Below, piece after piece: positions 7,185-15,451 of a DNA stretch of 64,000 bases. The notes beneath the pieces were generated by a model that worked only from the letters and a program-made list of their open reading frames with translations, was not told the origin of the DNA and did not search any database. Source of the stretch: Arenibacter aquaticus (GTDB taxonomy: Bacteria > Bacteroidota > Bacteroidia > Flavobacteriales > Flavobacteriaceae); contig NZ_RQPJ01000003.1 in assembly GCF_003957295.1 (NCBI RefSeq), forward strand, positions 124,001 through 188,000. Reading direction: 5' to 3'. Position 1 is the stretch's first letter. Each line of letters opens with the position of its first letter. The position numbers and the translations under genes are program-made.

Positions 7185-10097
7185 TTAATTTATTATTGCT
7201 TCGTATATAGCCTTCTGAATCCTTGTTCTTAACCCAGATTTAACTAAAAGGGTATTGGAAGCTGTTGGATAAGTTCTGTTGGATAGAAAAACATAAACTA
7301 GGTCTTCTTCCGGATCTGCCCAGGTATAGGTACCCGTAAAACCGCTATGCCCAAAACTTTTACGGGAAACCAATTCGCATGCTGGACCACCTCCATTGAT
7401 ATCCGGTTTATCAAAGCCAATTCCTCGTCTAACATTTTTATCACAGAAATAACAGGTGTTAAACTTTTTTATGGTTCTTCCTTGCAGGAATTGTTGTCCG
7501 CCATAAAAACCATTCTGCAGATACATCTGCATAATTTTTGCTACATCATTGGCATTACTAAAAAGTCCGGCATGTCCACCAACTCCACCTTGCATGGCAG
7601 CTCCCATGTCATGTACATACCCCTGTACGGTCTGATACCTATAATAATTATCCTCCTCCGAAGGAACAATGTTAGTCTTGGAAAACTTATCCAGTGGATT
7701 AAATCCTGTATGTGTGGCCCCTAGGGGTTTATATAAAAATTCGTCAACCAAACTATCAAGACGCTTGTTGTGGGCATCTTCAATATATTTTTTCATAACA
7801 TAATAAGCCACATCACTGTAACGATATCGGTTAGATTTTAAATGTTGCCTGCCAATCCTATTGTATATGGAATCATTATATACATCGGAAAGATATAGTT
7901 TTTCGGCCACCTTTACTGAATACCCTTGCGTAGCATGGTTCCTGTAAAACATATTGGAAGGTTTTCTTTTATCATCAAGCGTATCTATATAAAAGGCTAT
8001 CCATGCCGGCAACCTCCCGTAATGGGACAATGCCTTTAGGACCGTAACATCTTTTAACTCGGATTTGGAATATTCCGGTATAAGCTCCTCAAAAGTATTG
8101 TTCAATCCTATGTCCCCTTCTTCTTCCATCTTCATTACCATGGGCAATGTTGCCAAAATCTTGGTCAAAGAAGCCAAATCATATATATGACCAGAGGTCA
8201 CCTCTTCTTCTGACTGATAGGTGGGTTTTCCAAACCCCTTGTTGTACACTACTTTTCCCTTACGGGCAACCAATACCTGGGCGCCGGGAAACATTAAGGA
8301 GTCCAAACCATTCTGAACCAGTTCATCTATTTTGTTCAATTTACGGGAACTTAAGCCCACCCTTTCTGGAAGGCTATATCCCAACCTCATTAAAGACGCC
8401 ATTGGAATACCGGTATTTACGGGAAAAGAAGCATGTGAACTTACCGGTAAAATACCTTTAGCCGGAATAGCCCCAAAAATAATTTGGGCCGTTTTTTCTT
8501 GGGCTACCGCACTGTTCTGATACCCAACAACCACAGCATCAACCCCCTCAAAATTGGGTACATCCAATAGCGCATATGGCTTGGCAAATAGTGCTAGAAT
8601 TAAATTTGAGCTTCGTTGCCTTGCTATTTCCCCTAACCAAAACAACTCTGTCTTCGTAAATTTATAAGGCTTCCAAGGGCTTTCATTACTCTTGTGCAAA
8701 CCTATAATTACCAAGTTGTAATCACTTAGTTTTTTCTTTAAGGTAGCAATGTCCTTACCATTGATTTGGGTAACATTGGCGTATTTGTTCAATTCCGTTA
8801 AGAAAGGCTCATTAGTATCCTCCCCAAATTTTACATAAGCAATTTTCTTATTCTCCAATTTCTTGATGGGCATTAAGGAGAAATCATTCTTAACCACTGT
8901 AATGGCATTCTCTATTGCCTCCTCATATAACAGCTCATCTTCCAAGGAATTCAAGTCCTCATATAGGCTTTCCAGTACTATTGGCCTGTATTGATGAAGG
9001 CCCACTTTATACTTTGCCATTAATATTTTTTTTACGGAATAAGCCAATCGTCTTTCTGTAATTCTACCATTATTATAGGCTTCCAATAGTTTTCCCTTTG
9101 CCTTGGCTACATCCAAGGGCATCAAGAGGATATCATTTCCGGCCAAGAATGCCGATAGTTCAACTTCTCCCTCTTTGGCAAAATTGGAAACTCCCTTCAT
9201 ATTCAGGGCATCGGTAAATACCAGGCCGTTAAAGTTTAATTCTTCCTTAAGTACCCCTGAAATGATCTGTTCGGAGAGAGATGAAGGATACCCCTCCCTT
9301 ATTTCCAAACTGGGCACGCTCAAATGTGCCACCATTACACTACTCAGTCCTTCTTTGATAAGATTTTTGTAGGGATATAATTCAATACTATCCAATCGCT
9401 CTCTGCTAAAATCGATTATGGGCAAGGCCTTATGCGAATCTACCGCTATATCCCCATGGCCCGGGAAATGTTTTCCGCTAGACAACACACCGGCGCTTTC
9501 CATTCCTTTCATATAAGCGGCTCCCTTTTGGGCTACATTCTCACGATCTTCACCAAAGGAACGGTTACCTATAATGGGGTTCTTGGGATTGGTATTAATA
9601 TCTATGTCCGGTGCAAAATTAATATGGACTCCCAACCTCTTGGCATGTTTTCCAATTTGGTATCCTACTTTCTCCACTATTGCATTATCTGAAATAGCCC
9701 CCAAAGTCATATTCCAAGGAAAAGCATAGGTAGAATCCAGTCTCATGGCCAGTCCCCATTCCGCATCCAGACCGATCATTAAAGGTATTTTGGAAATGCT
9801 TTGAAAGTCATTGGTCATCTGTGCCTGTCTGACTGGGCCACCCGTAGAAAATATTACCCCACCAATATGATGGTCCCTAATTAATTTCTTGGCTTTTTCG
9901 GTACTGGCCATTCCCTGATCGGAATTCACCATTACCATAAACAATTGCCCCAAGCGTTCATCCAATGACATTTTTCCATAGGTTGCCTCAACCCACTCCC
10001 GCTGCGCCAGACTATCCTTGGTAACCAATGGATTTACTTGACCATGAAGGGTAAATAGTGATATAAAAAAGAAAAAAGCTATGTGGTTTTTGCGCAT
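7185..10097 (-). CDS. GH3 beta-N-acetylglucosaminidase fused to a serine hydrolase
   Basis: The chosen Met 10097 begins MRKNHIAFFFFISLFTLHGQ, a clean signal peptide; an ATG four codons upstream is also possible. Residues about 40-570 are a GH3 domain with the NagZ-type loop KHFPGHGDIAVDSH (about 209-222) and nucleophile motif FTDALNMKG (Asp about 296). Residues about 580-970 are a class C beta-lactamase-like hydrolase with SLTK (Ser about 644), a YSD motif and GHSGFTG. Such fusions occur in Bacteroidota and probably remove GlcNAc from, and hydrolyse peptide or ester bonds in, peptidoglycan outside the cytoplasm. All recognised catalytic motifs are present. Confidence 0.92.
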   Translation of the reverse strand: MRKNHIAFFFFISLFTLHGQVNPLVTKDSLAQREWVEATYGKMSLDERLGQLFMVMVNSDQGMASTEKAKKLIRDHHIGGVIFSTGGPVRQAQMTNDFQSISKIPLMIGLDAEWGLAMRLDSTYAFPWNMTLGAISDNAIVEKVGYQIGKHAKRLGVHINFAPDIDINTNPKNPIIGNRSFGEDRENVAQKGAAYMKGMESAGVLSSGKHFPGHGDIAVDSHKALPIIDFSRERLDSIELYPYKNLIKEGLSSVMVAHLSVPSLEIREGYPSSLSEQIISGVLKEELNFNGLVFTDALNMKGVSNFAKEGEVELSAFLAGNDILLMPLDVAKAKGKLLEAYNNGRITERRLAYSVKKILMAKYKVGLHQYRPIVLESLYEDLNSLEDELLYEEAIENAITVVKNDFSLMPIKKLENKKIAYVKFGEDTNEPFLTELNKYANVTQINGKDIATLKKKLSDYNLVIIGLHKSNESPWKPYKFTKTELFWLGEIARQRSSNLILALFAKPYALLDVPNFEGVDAVVVGYQNSAVAQEKTAQIIFGAIPAKGILPVSSHASFPVNTGIPMASLMRLGYSLPERVGLSSRKLNKIDELVQNGLDSLMFPGAQVLVARKGKVVYNKGFGKPTYQSEEEVTSGHIYDLASLTKILATLPMVMKMEEEGDIGLNNTFEELIPEYSKSELKDVTVLKALSHYGRLPAWIAFYIDTLDDKRKPSNMFYRNHATQGYSVKVAEKLYLSDVYNDSIYNRIGRQHLKSNRYRYSDVAYYVMKKYIEDAHNKRLDSLVDEFLYKPLGATHTGFNPLDKFSKTNIVPSEEDNYYRYQTVQGYVHDMGAAMQGGVGGHAGLFSNANDVAKIMQMYLQNGFYGGQQFLQGRTIKKFNTCYFCDKNVRRGIGFDKPDINGGGPACELVSRKSFGHSGFTGTYTWADPEEDLVYVFLSNRTYPTASNTLLVKSGLRTRIQKAIYEAIIN

Positions 10098-10203
10098 AAA
10101 GAAATCCATCTTTGATGGTGACTAACAATTATTTAAAAAAATTATACTTATTTGGCGGGTATCTCTAAAATTGCGCCTTAAGAAAAGTGGTCCTTGGCAA
10201 CAA

Positions 10204-10686
10204 TTACATAAAACGGCTATGCCAACTGTCCTGAGCCGGTACTTCCCAATGGTTAAGGTACTCATGCTTATTGGTCACTAAATTATTGAAAACGATAGTA
10301 TTCTTGGATACCGCCTTCTGTTTCGCCATTTTCTTAAAATCGGCCAAAGGTTTATAAGCAACAAATTCACCCTGCTTGTAAGAAACATTCATTTTATCCA
10401 AAAGTTCTAGGTTGTATTGTTTCTCCAACTCTTGTATAAAGTGTACCGAAGCATCAATGGAACAACCAGAAGCTGCATTTAAAGATTGATCCAGACCGAG
10501 GACGATAAATCTCTTATACTTAATTTCATAGCCAGCCTTTAGGTCACTGCCATGGGCCGTCCAGTCCTTTATAAAATTATCCAATTGGTGTTTTACCTGC
10601 TCCAATTCCTCCTCTGAAAAACTTCTACTTGCCTGATAGATCCAAACCCTGGATGCATCGGGCAACTCATTAAATTCTACTAGCAT
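10204..10686 (-). CDS. Conserved flavobacterial protein of unknown function
   Basis: A 160-residue soluble protein without signal peptide or membrane segment. Readable features are the start MLVEFNELPDASRVWIYQ, the phrase FIVLGLDQSLNAASGCSIDASVHFIQELE and the C-terminus WEVPAQDSWHSRF. Homologues in Flavobacteria have been labelled ABC transporter ATPase, but no Walker A or B motif is present, so that name looks wrong. It lies between the HdrB-like gene (191 bp away) and the GH3 fusion on the same strand. I do not assign a function. Confidence 0.8.
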   Translation of the reverse strand: MLVEFNELPDASRVWIYQASRSFSEEELEQVKHQLDNFIKDWTAHGSDLKAGYEIKYKRFIVLGLDQSLNAASGCSIDASVHFIQELEKQYNLELLDKMNVSYKQGEFVAYKPLADFKKMAKQKAVSKNTIVFNNLVTNKHEYLNHWEVPAQDSWHSRFM

Positions 10687-10877
10687 TTTTTATGTTTTAT
10701 ATTCTACCATCAAATACCCTTCCAAATCTATTTTTTAAAGGCATTTTTTGGCAATATCCACTTGATTTAATCCTTGGTCGATCTTAAGTGCGGTTGATTA
10801 CATTCTTTGATTATTGTCAATTTAAAATTATTGGATACGTAGGGCAACCAACTGTTAAAAATTCAACAACTTCAGTT

Positions 10878-11669
10878 TTACAGATCCTCTGCCTTGGCTA
10901 TCAGCTCGGCGATATCCAGTACCGCTACCTCAGACTCTTTTTCCTTATTTTTAATACCATCTGTCATCATGGTATTACAAAAAGGACAGCCTGCTGCAAT
11001 AATATCCGGTTTAGTTTCCAGCGCCTGTTCCGTGCGTTCTATATTAATATCCTTATCTCCTTTTTCTGGTTCCTTAAACATTTGGGCTCCACCAGCACCG
11101 CAGCATAATCCCTTTTTTTTACAATTTTTCATCTCCACCAATTCCGCATCCAATTTCTGGATGAGTTCACGCGGAGCCTCATATACATTATTGGCCCTTC
11201 CCAAATAACAGGGATCATGAAAGGTAATTTTCTTACCCTTGAACCTACCGCCTTCCATGGTTATCCTTCCTTCCTCCAACAATTGTTTTAGGAACTGGGT
11301 ATGGTGCACCACTTCATATTTACCTCCTAGTCCTGGATATTCATTTTTCAAAGTATTAAAACAGTGTGGACAGGCAGTAACTACCTTTTTTACTTCATAG
11401 GCGTTCAACACTTCTATATTGGTAACCGCCTGCATCTGAAACAAAAACTCGTTTCCCGATCTTTTTGCAGGGTCGCCAGTACAGCTCTCTTCTGTTCCCA
11501 ATACAGCAAAACTGACTTTGGCCTTATTTAAAATTTTAACAAAAGCCTTAGTGATCTTTTTAGCCCTATCATCAAAACTCCCTGCACATCCTACCCAAAA
11601 CAAAACTTCTGGTTGTTGGCCTGCAGCAGTAAGTTCTGCCATTGTTGGTACTTTCAATTCATTCTCCAT
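10878..11669 (-). CDS. HdrB-like Cys-rich (Fe-S) oxidoreductase subunit
   Basis: This 263-residue protein has two Cys-rich CCG-type domains. Visible motifs include FWVGCAGSFDDRAKK, CPHCFNTLKNEYP, FHDPCYLGRANNVYEAP, LCCGAGGAQMF and AGCPFCNTMM. These match the heterodisulfide reductase subunit B/GlpC/LutA family, which binds Fe-S clusters or passes electrons to disulfides or quinones. It starts 17 bp after the HdrC-like membrane gene, so the two probably form a membrane-attached electron-transfer complex. The natural substrate in Bacteroidota is not established. Confidence 0.88.
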   Translation of the reverse strand: MENELKVPTMAELTAAGQQPEVLFWVGCAGSFDDRAKKITKAFVKILNKAKVSFAVLGTEESCTGDPAKRSGNEFLFQMQAVTNIEVLNAYEVKKVVTACPHCFNTLKNEYPGLGGKYEVVHHTQFLKQLLEEGRITMEGGRFKGKKITFHDPCYLGRANNVYEAPRELIQKLDAELVEMKNCKKKGLCCGAGGAQMFKEPEKGDKDINIERTEQALETKPDIIAAGCPFCNTMMTDGIKNKEKESEVAVLDIAELIAKAEDL

Positions 11670-11686
11670 CCTAACGGTATGTTATA

Positions 11687-13012
11687 TTAAGCTTCCTTGC
11701 TCCAGTTTAACCTATCCATTTGGTTAAATGGCCAAGGCGCCCCATTATTTTCTATATTGCCCATCATATTATTTAGGTCTGAAGGTGCGGCTGATTGTTC
11801 CATCACCAAATATTGGCGCATATCCATAATAATGGACAAGGGATCAATACTAACAGGACAAGCCTCCACACAGGCATTACATGATGTACAGGCCCACAGT
11901 TCTTCATGACTAATATAATCGCCCAACAGCTGTTTCCCATCAGGAACAAACACTCCCTTGTTGGCATCTATATTCTTGCCCACTTCCTCCAACCTATCCC
12001 TAGTATCCATCATAATCTTACGTGGGGACAGTTGTTTACCTGTAATATTGGCCGGACATTCGCTTGTGCACCTACCACATTCGGTACAGGTATAAGCATT
12101 CATCAATTGTACCCATTTTAGATCCATTACGTCCGAAGCACCAAACTTTTCGGGTTCCGGGGCATTTTCATCAGCTGCGGCAAAAGGATCGGCACTTGGA
12201 TCCATCATCAATTGAACTTCCTTGGTAACGGCCTCCAAATTATCTAACTGCCCCTTTGGTCTTAACTTGCCATAATAGGTGTTGGGAAAAGCCAATAAAA
12301 TATGTAAATGCTTGGAATAGTATAAATAATTCAAAAACATTAAAATACCAAGAATATGTGCCCACCAAGCGGTTCTTTCTATCAATATAAGCGTAGAAAT
12401 GGGTAATCCTTGAAAGAAAGTAGCTATATACTGACTTACGGGAAACGCCCCAGCCTTGGTATAATTTGCAGCATCCATTTGTTGCAATTGAAAATCTGCT
12501 GCGTTCATCGTCAAAAATAACAGCATCAATACCAATTCTATATACAATATTAAATTGCCGTCTTTTTTGGGCCAGCCTTTCATTTCAGGGTTCAGGAAAC
12601 GCTTTAGTTTTATAAGGTTCCTGCGTATCCAAAAAAGTACTACGGCCACAATAACCATAACCGCCAAGACCTCAAATGAAGCAATTAGGAAACTATAAAA
12701 ACCGCCCATGAATGAAAAAACCCGATGCGTTCCCAAAAGGCCATCGATTATAATTTCCAGTACCTCTATATTGATAATAATAAAGCCTAGGTACACTATA
12801 ATGTGAAGGATTCCAGGAATTGGTCTTACCACCATTTTTGTTTGTCCCAGAGCAATCCGTACCATATTATTCCACCGTTGCGACTTGTTGTCACTAGTAT
12901 CTACATCTTTGCCCAGTTTAATGTTACGGGACAGTTTTTTAACGTTTCTTGCAAAGTATCCTATCCCAAGAAAAAGAACAATGGCAAAAACAATATTGGG
13001 AATATAATCCAT
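11687..13012 (-). CDS. HdrC-like 4Fe-4S protein with NarI-like membrane domain
   Basis: The first half of this 441-residue protein holds about five to six hydrophobic segments, such as YIPNIVFAIVLFLGIGYFA and ILHIIVYLGFIIINIEVLEI, like a quinol-interacting NarI-type domain. The second half has two 4Fe-4S motifs, CTECGRCTSECP and CTSCNACVEACP, each followed by conserved Pro. It can pass electrons between the quinone pool and the HdrB-like subunit encoded next. The MCE gene ends only 10 bp upstream, so MCE, HdrC-like and HdrB-like genes look co-transcribed. Confidence 0.88.
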   Translation of the reverse strand: MDYIPNIVFAIVLFLGIGYFARNVKKLSRNIKLGKDVDTSDNKSQRWNNMVRIALGQTKMVVRPIPGILHIIVYLGFIIINIEVLEIIIDGLLGTHRVFSFMGGFYSFLIASFEVLAVMVIVAVVLFWIRRNLIKLKRFLNPEMKGWPKKDGNLILYIELVLMLLFLTMNAADFQLQQMDAANYTKAGAFPVSQYIATFFQGLPISTLILIERTAWWAHILGILMFLNYLYYSKHLHILLAFPNTYYGKLRPKGQLDNLEAVTKEVQLMMDPSADPFAAADENAPEPEKFGASDVMDLKWVQLMNAYTCTECGRCTSECPANITGKQLSPRKIMMDTRDRLEEVGKNIDANKGVFVPDGKQLLGDYISHEELWACTSCNACVEACPVSIDPLSIIMDMRQYLVMEQSAAPSDLNNMMGNIENNGAPWPFNQMDRLNWSKEA

Positions 13013-13022
13013 AATCTAATTT

Positions 13023-13979
13023 CTATTTTTCAGCTGGGTCTTCTTCGGGAAGGGTATATTCTATTTGCTTCTTGCCAAAGACAGAAACATTTACATAGCG
13101 TTTGGGATTTAGACGGAAATCCTGTAATAAAAGATCCAATTCCTTGGAAGCATCAGCAAGGTTATTATACAAAGCCTTGTCATTTACCAATTTCCCCAAT
13201 GACCCCTCTCCGTCTTCAATTTTCGCCATCATATCATTAATATTCCCCATTGTAGCCTGAAGTCCCTTTATGGTTGTTCCCAATCCGGCATTCACCAAGG
13301 TATCGGACAACTTATTAAAGTTGGTAGTAATGGCATTCAAATTGTGTATGGAATTATCCAGTTCATCCTTGTTCTCTGTCAACAAAGAATTTAGGCTGTT
13401 GGCACTACCCTGAAAACTTGTCACCAAATCATTTAAACCCCTTATACTTTCCCTGAGGTCCTTTTTGGTATTCGGATCCAATATATCGTTTACGTTCATC
13501 AAAAGCGAATCTGCATTGGAAACTGCTCCTTCCACTTTTAATTGCAATGGTGTTAAACGCTGTTGCACCAATTCCGTAAGACCTGGCCGTGTACTGGATG
13601 TCAGGGTATCTCCTGATTTCGCCATTTCGGCACCGTCGAATACCGGCTTTATCTGTATACCTTTTCCCCCAATTATTCCGGTATCGTAAAGTTCAGCGCT
13701 ACTGTTTTTTGAAAAGGAAAAACTATTGTCTACGGTAAAAGTTACCAACAGGTTCCCAGAGGCATCGCTAAATCTAATATCGTTTACCTTCCCTACAGAG
13801 AAACCATTGATGGTGACCGGTGTTCCGGATTGCAATCCCCCTACATGGCTGTATACAGCGTAAAAGGTTTTGCTGTCATCAAAAAGAGGTGTTGATTTTA
13901 AATAACTAAATCCCAGTATAAACAATAATATACCACCTAATACAATTATACCAGTTTTTATTTCCCTAGATATTTTCAA
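13023..13979 (-). CDS. MlaD/MCE-family lipid-transport protein
   Basis: A 318-residue protein with an N-terminal anchor (TGIIVLGGILLFILGFSYL) and a single MCE domain. The domain includes VGGLQSGTPVTINGFSVGKV, LYDTGIIGGKGIQI and the start of a long helix. The C-terminal half is predicted helical, with repeated DLVTSFQGSANSLNSLL-like heptads. MCE proteins form periplasmic rings that shuttle phospholipids between membranes. Here the gene is not beside an MlaE/MlaF permease but between a cell-wall amidase and HdrC, so the ABC partner must be elsewhere. Confidence 0.88.
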   Translation of the reverse strand: MKISREIKTGIIVLGGILLFILGFSYLKSTPLFDDSKTFYAVYSHVGGLQSGTPVTINGFSVGKVNDIRFSDASGNLLVTFTVDNSFSFSKNSSAELYDTGIIGGKGIQIKPVFDGAEMAKSGDTLTSSTRPGLTELVQQRLTPLQLKVEGAVSNADSLLMNVNDILDPNTKKDLRESIRGLNDLVTSFQGSANSLNSLLTENKDELDNSIHNLNAITTNFNKLSDTLVNAGLGTTIKGLQATMGNINDMMAKIEDGEGSLGKLVNDKALYNNLADASKELDLLLQDFRLNPKRYVNVSVFGKKQIEYTLPEEDPAEK

Positions 13980-14035
13980 AAGCTTGATTTTTCAGTTACT
14001 AACAAAATTAGAAATAATTTTCAGAAGAGCAGCTA

Positions 14036-15322
14036 TTATTCCGATGCGTATTTAAGCGCCTCAGTTTCCGAGATACGAACCCCGTCTTTATAGGCAACAA
14101 TGTATGATGTGGTATATCCTTTGGCATCCGCATTACTCTTTAAAAGGGTAGCCTGAAAATGTGAATCCGTATTGCCGTACATATACCTGAATAAATTCTT
14201 ATAGGGCTCCTTAGAGAGGGTATTTAACCCTTTAAAGTTTTCAGAATGCAATGGAATATTCTTTGAACTGGCAAAAATCTGGACCTTATAAATGATATTC
14301 GCCGACTTCTTGGAAGCTGCTTTGTCCGCCACCTTAACCGATTCTTTCTTACTTTCCGGTTTCTTGGGCTCTTTGGCTATTTCCTTGGTGGTATTGTCCG
14401 ATTCATTTTTCACCACCAGTACTGTTTTAGGGATATTCTTAACAGGCCTCTGTTGTGCTACGACCTGGGTAGATTTTTTTTCCCGCTCCTTACGGGTACT
14501 TGAGGCTACCGTTGTCTCCTGCTCCACCAAATTACCAACATCGGATATCATTTCCTTTTTATAGGTTAGTATTGCGTTGGCTATGGCGTTGCCCATTTCA
14601 TCATGACCTTTTTTGGAATTTAAATAAGCCCCTTCTGCCTTATTGGTCAGAAAGCCCGTTTCCACTAGTACACTGGGCATAAAGGTTTGATGCAGTACAA
14701 TAAATCCCGCCTGTTTCACCTTTCTATCGGTCCGTTTTAATTTTTTGGCAAAATTTTCCTGCATTAATTTGGCCAGGTTTATGCTCTGATCCAAAAACTC
14801 CTCTTGCATAATGGTAAGTCCAATAATAGATTCCGGAGAATTAATGTCATAAGCAGCATACCTACTCTCATAATTGTCTTCGAGATAAATTACGGAGTTT
14901 TCTTTTTTGGCTATTTCAAAATTCTGCTTATTGGCGTGCAGCCCCAAAACAAAGGTACCGGCACCATGGGCATCCGAACTATGGGAATCACAATGCACCG
15001 ATACAAACAAATCTGCATTGGCCTTATTGGCAATTTCCCCCCGTTTATATAGATCCACAAAAGTGTCGTCCTTACGGGTATAAATCACTTTTATATCTGG
15101 GTTTTTCTCCAGTATGGCCCCTACCTTCAAAACAATCCTCAAGGCGATGTTTTTCTCTAGGTAGCCGTTCCCTAAATTCCCAGGATCGTGCCCACCATGA
15201 CCGGCATCCAAAACCACAACAAATTTTCCGTCATTGTCATCGGTTTTAATATTTTTGCCAAAAGAAACTTGAAAATATGTTAAAATTATTAAGGGAATAA
15301 TACAAAACCGTTTCATATTCAT
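14036..15322 (-). CDS. N-acetylmuramoyl-L-alanine amidase
   Basis: This 428-residue exported enzyme starts with a signal peptide (MNMKRFCIIPLIILTYFQVSFG; the second Met at 15316 is an equally good start). The Amidase_3 domain covers about residues 32-250. It shows the zinc site VVLDAGHGGHDPGN, SVHCDSHS and the catalytic Glu in VLVETGFLTN. A Lys/Ser-rich linker leads to a C-terminal SPOR-like segment (KVQIFASSKNIPLHSENFKG...). It cleaves the bond between MurNAc and L-Ala, probably at the division site. It is divergent from lptD and heads the MCE-Hdr series. Confidence 0.93.
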   Translation of the reverse strand: MNMKRFCIIPLIILTYFQVSFGKNIKTDDNDGKFVVVLDAGHGGHDPGNLGNGYLEKNIALRIVLKVGAILEKNPDIKVIYTRKDDTFVDLYKRGEIANKANADLFVSVHCDSHSSDAHGAGTFVLGLHANKQNFEIAKKENSVIYLEDNYESRYAAYDINSPESIIGLTIMQEEFLDQSINLAKLMQENFAKKLKRTDRKVKQAGFIVLHQTFMPSVLVETGFLTNKAEGAYLNSKKGHDEMGNAIANAILTYKKEMISDVGNLVEQETTVASSTRKEREKKSTQVVAQQRPVKNIPKTVLVVKNESDNTTKEIAKEPKKPESKKESVKVADKAASKKSANIIYKVQIFASSKNIPLHSENFKGLNTLSKEPYKNLFRYMYGNTDSHFQATLLKSNADAKGYTTSYIVAYKDGVRISETEALKYASE

Positions 15323-15398
15323 ATCACTAGAGCTAATTTGATCTTTTAAATAGGTTAAATTTATCGCAATACCCTACAGGCAACACAAAAAATATATG

Positions 15399-15406
15399 TA
15401 AGTTTG
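15399..15406 (+). promoter_or_regulatory. Possible -7 element before the LptD gene
   Basis: TAAGTTTG matches the Bacteroidota -7 consensus TAnnTTTG exactly. It overlaps the upstream TTG at 15404, which argues that translation starts further downstream. No clear -33 TTTG is seen, so confidence is modest. Confidence 0.35.
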
Positions 15407-15451
15407 AACCCAAAATGTAGCGAAACCGTTACAAAAATAGGATATATAGCT

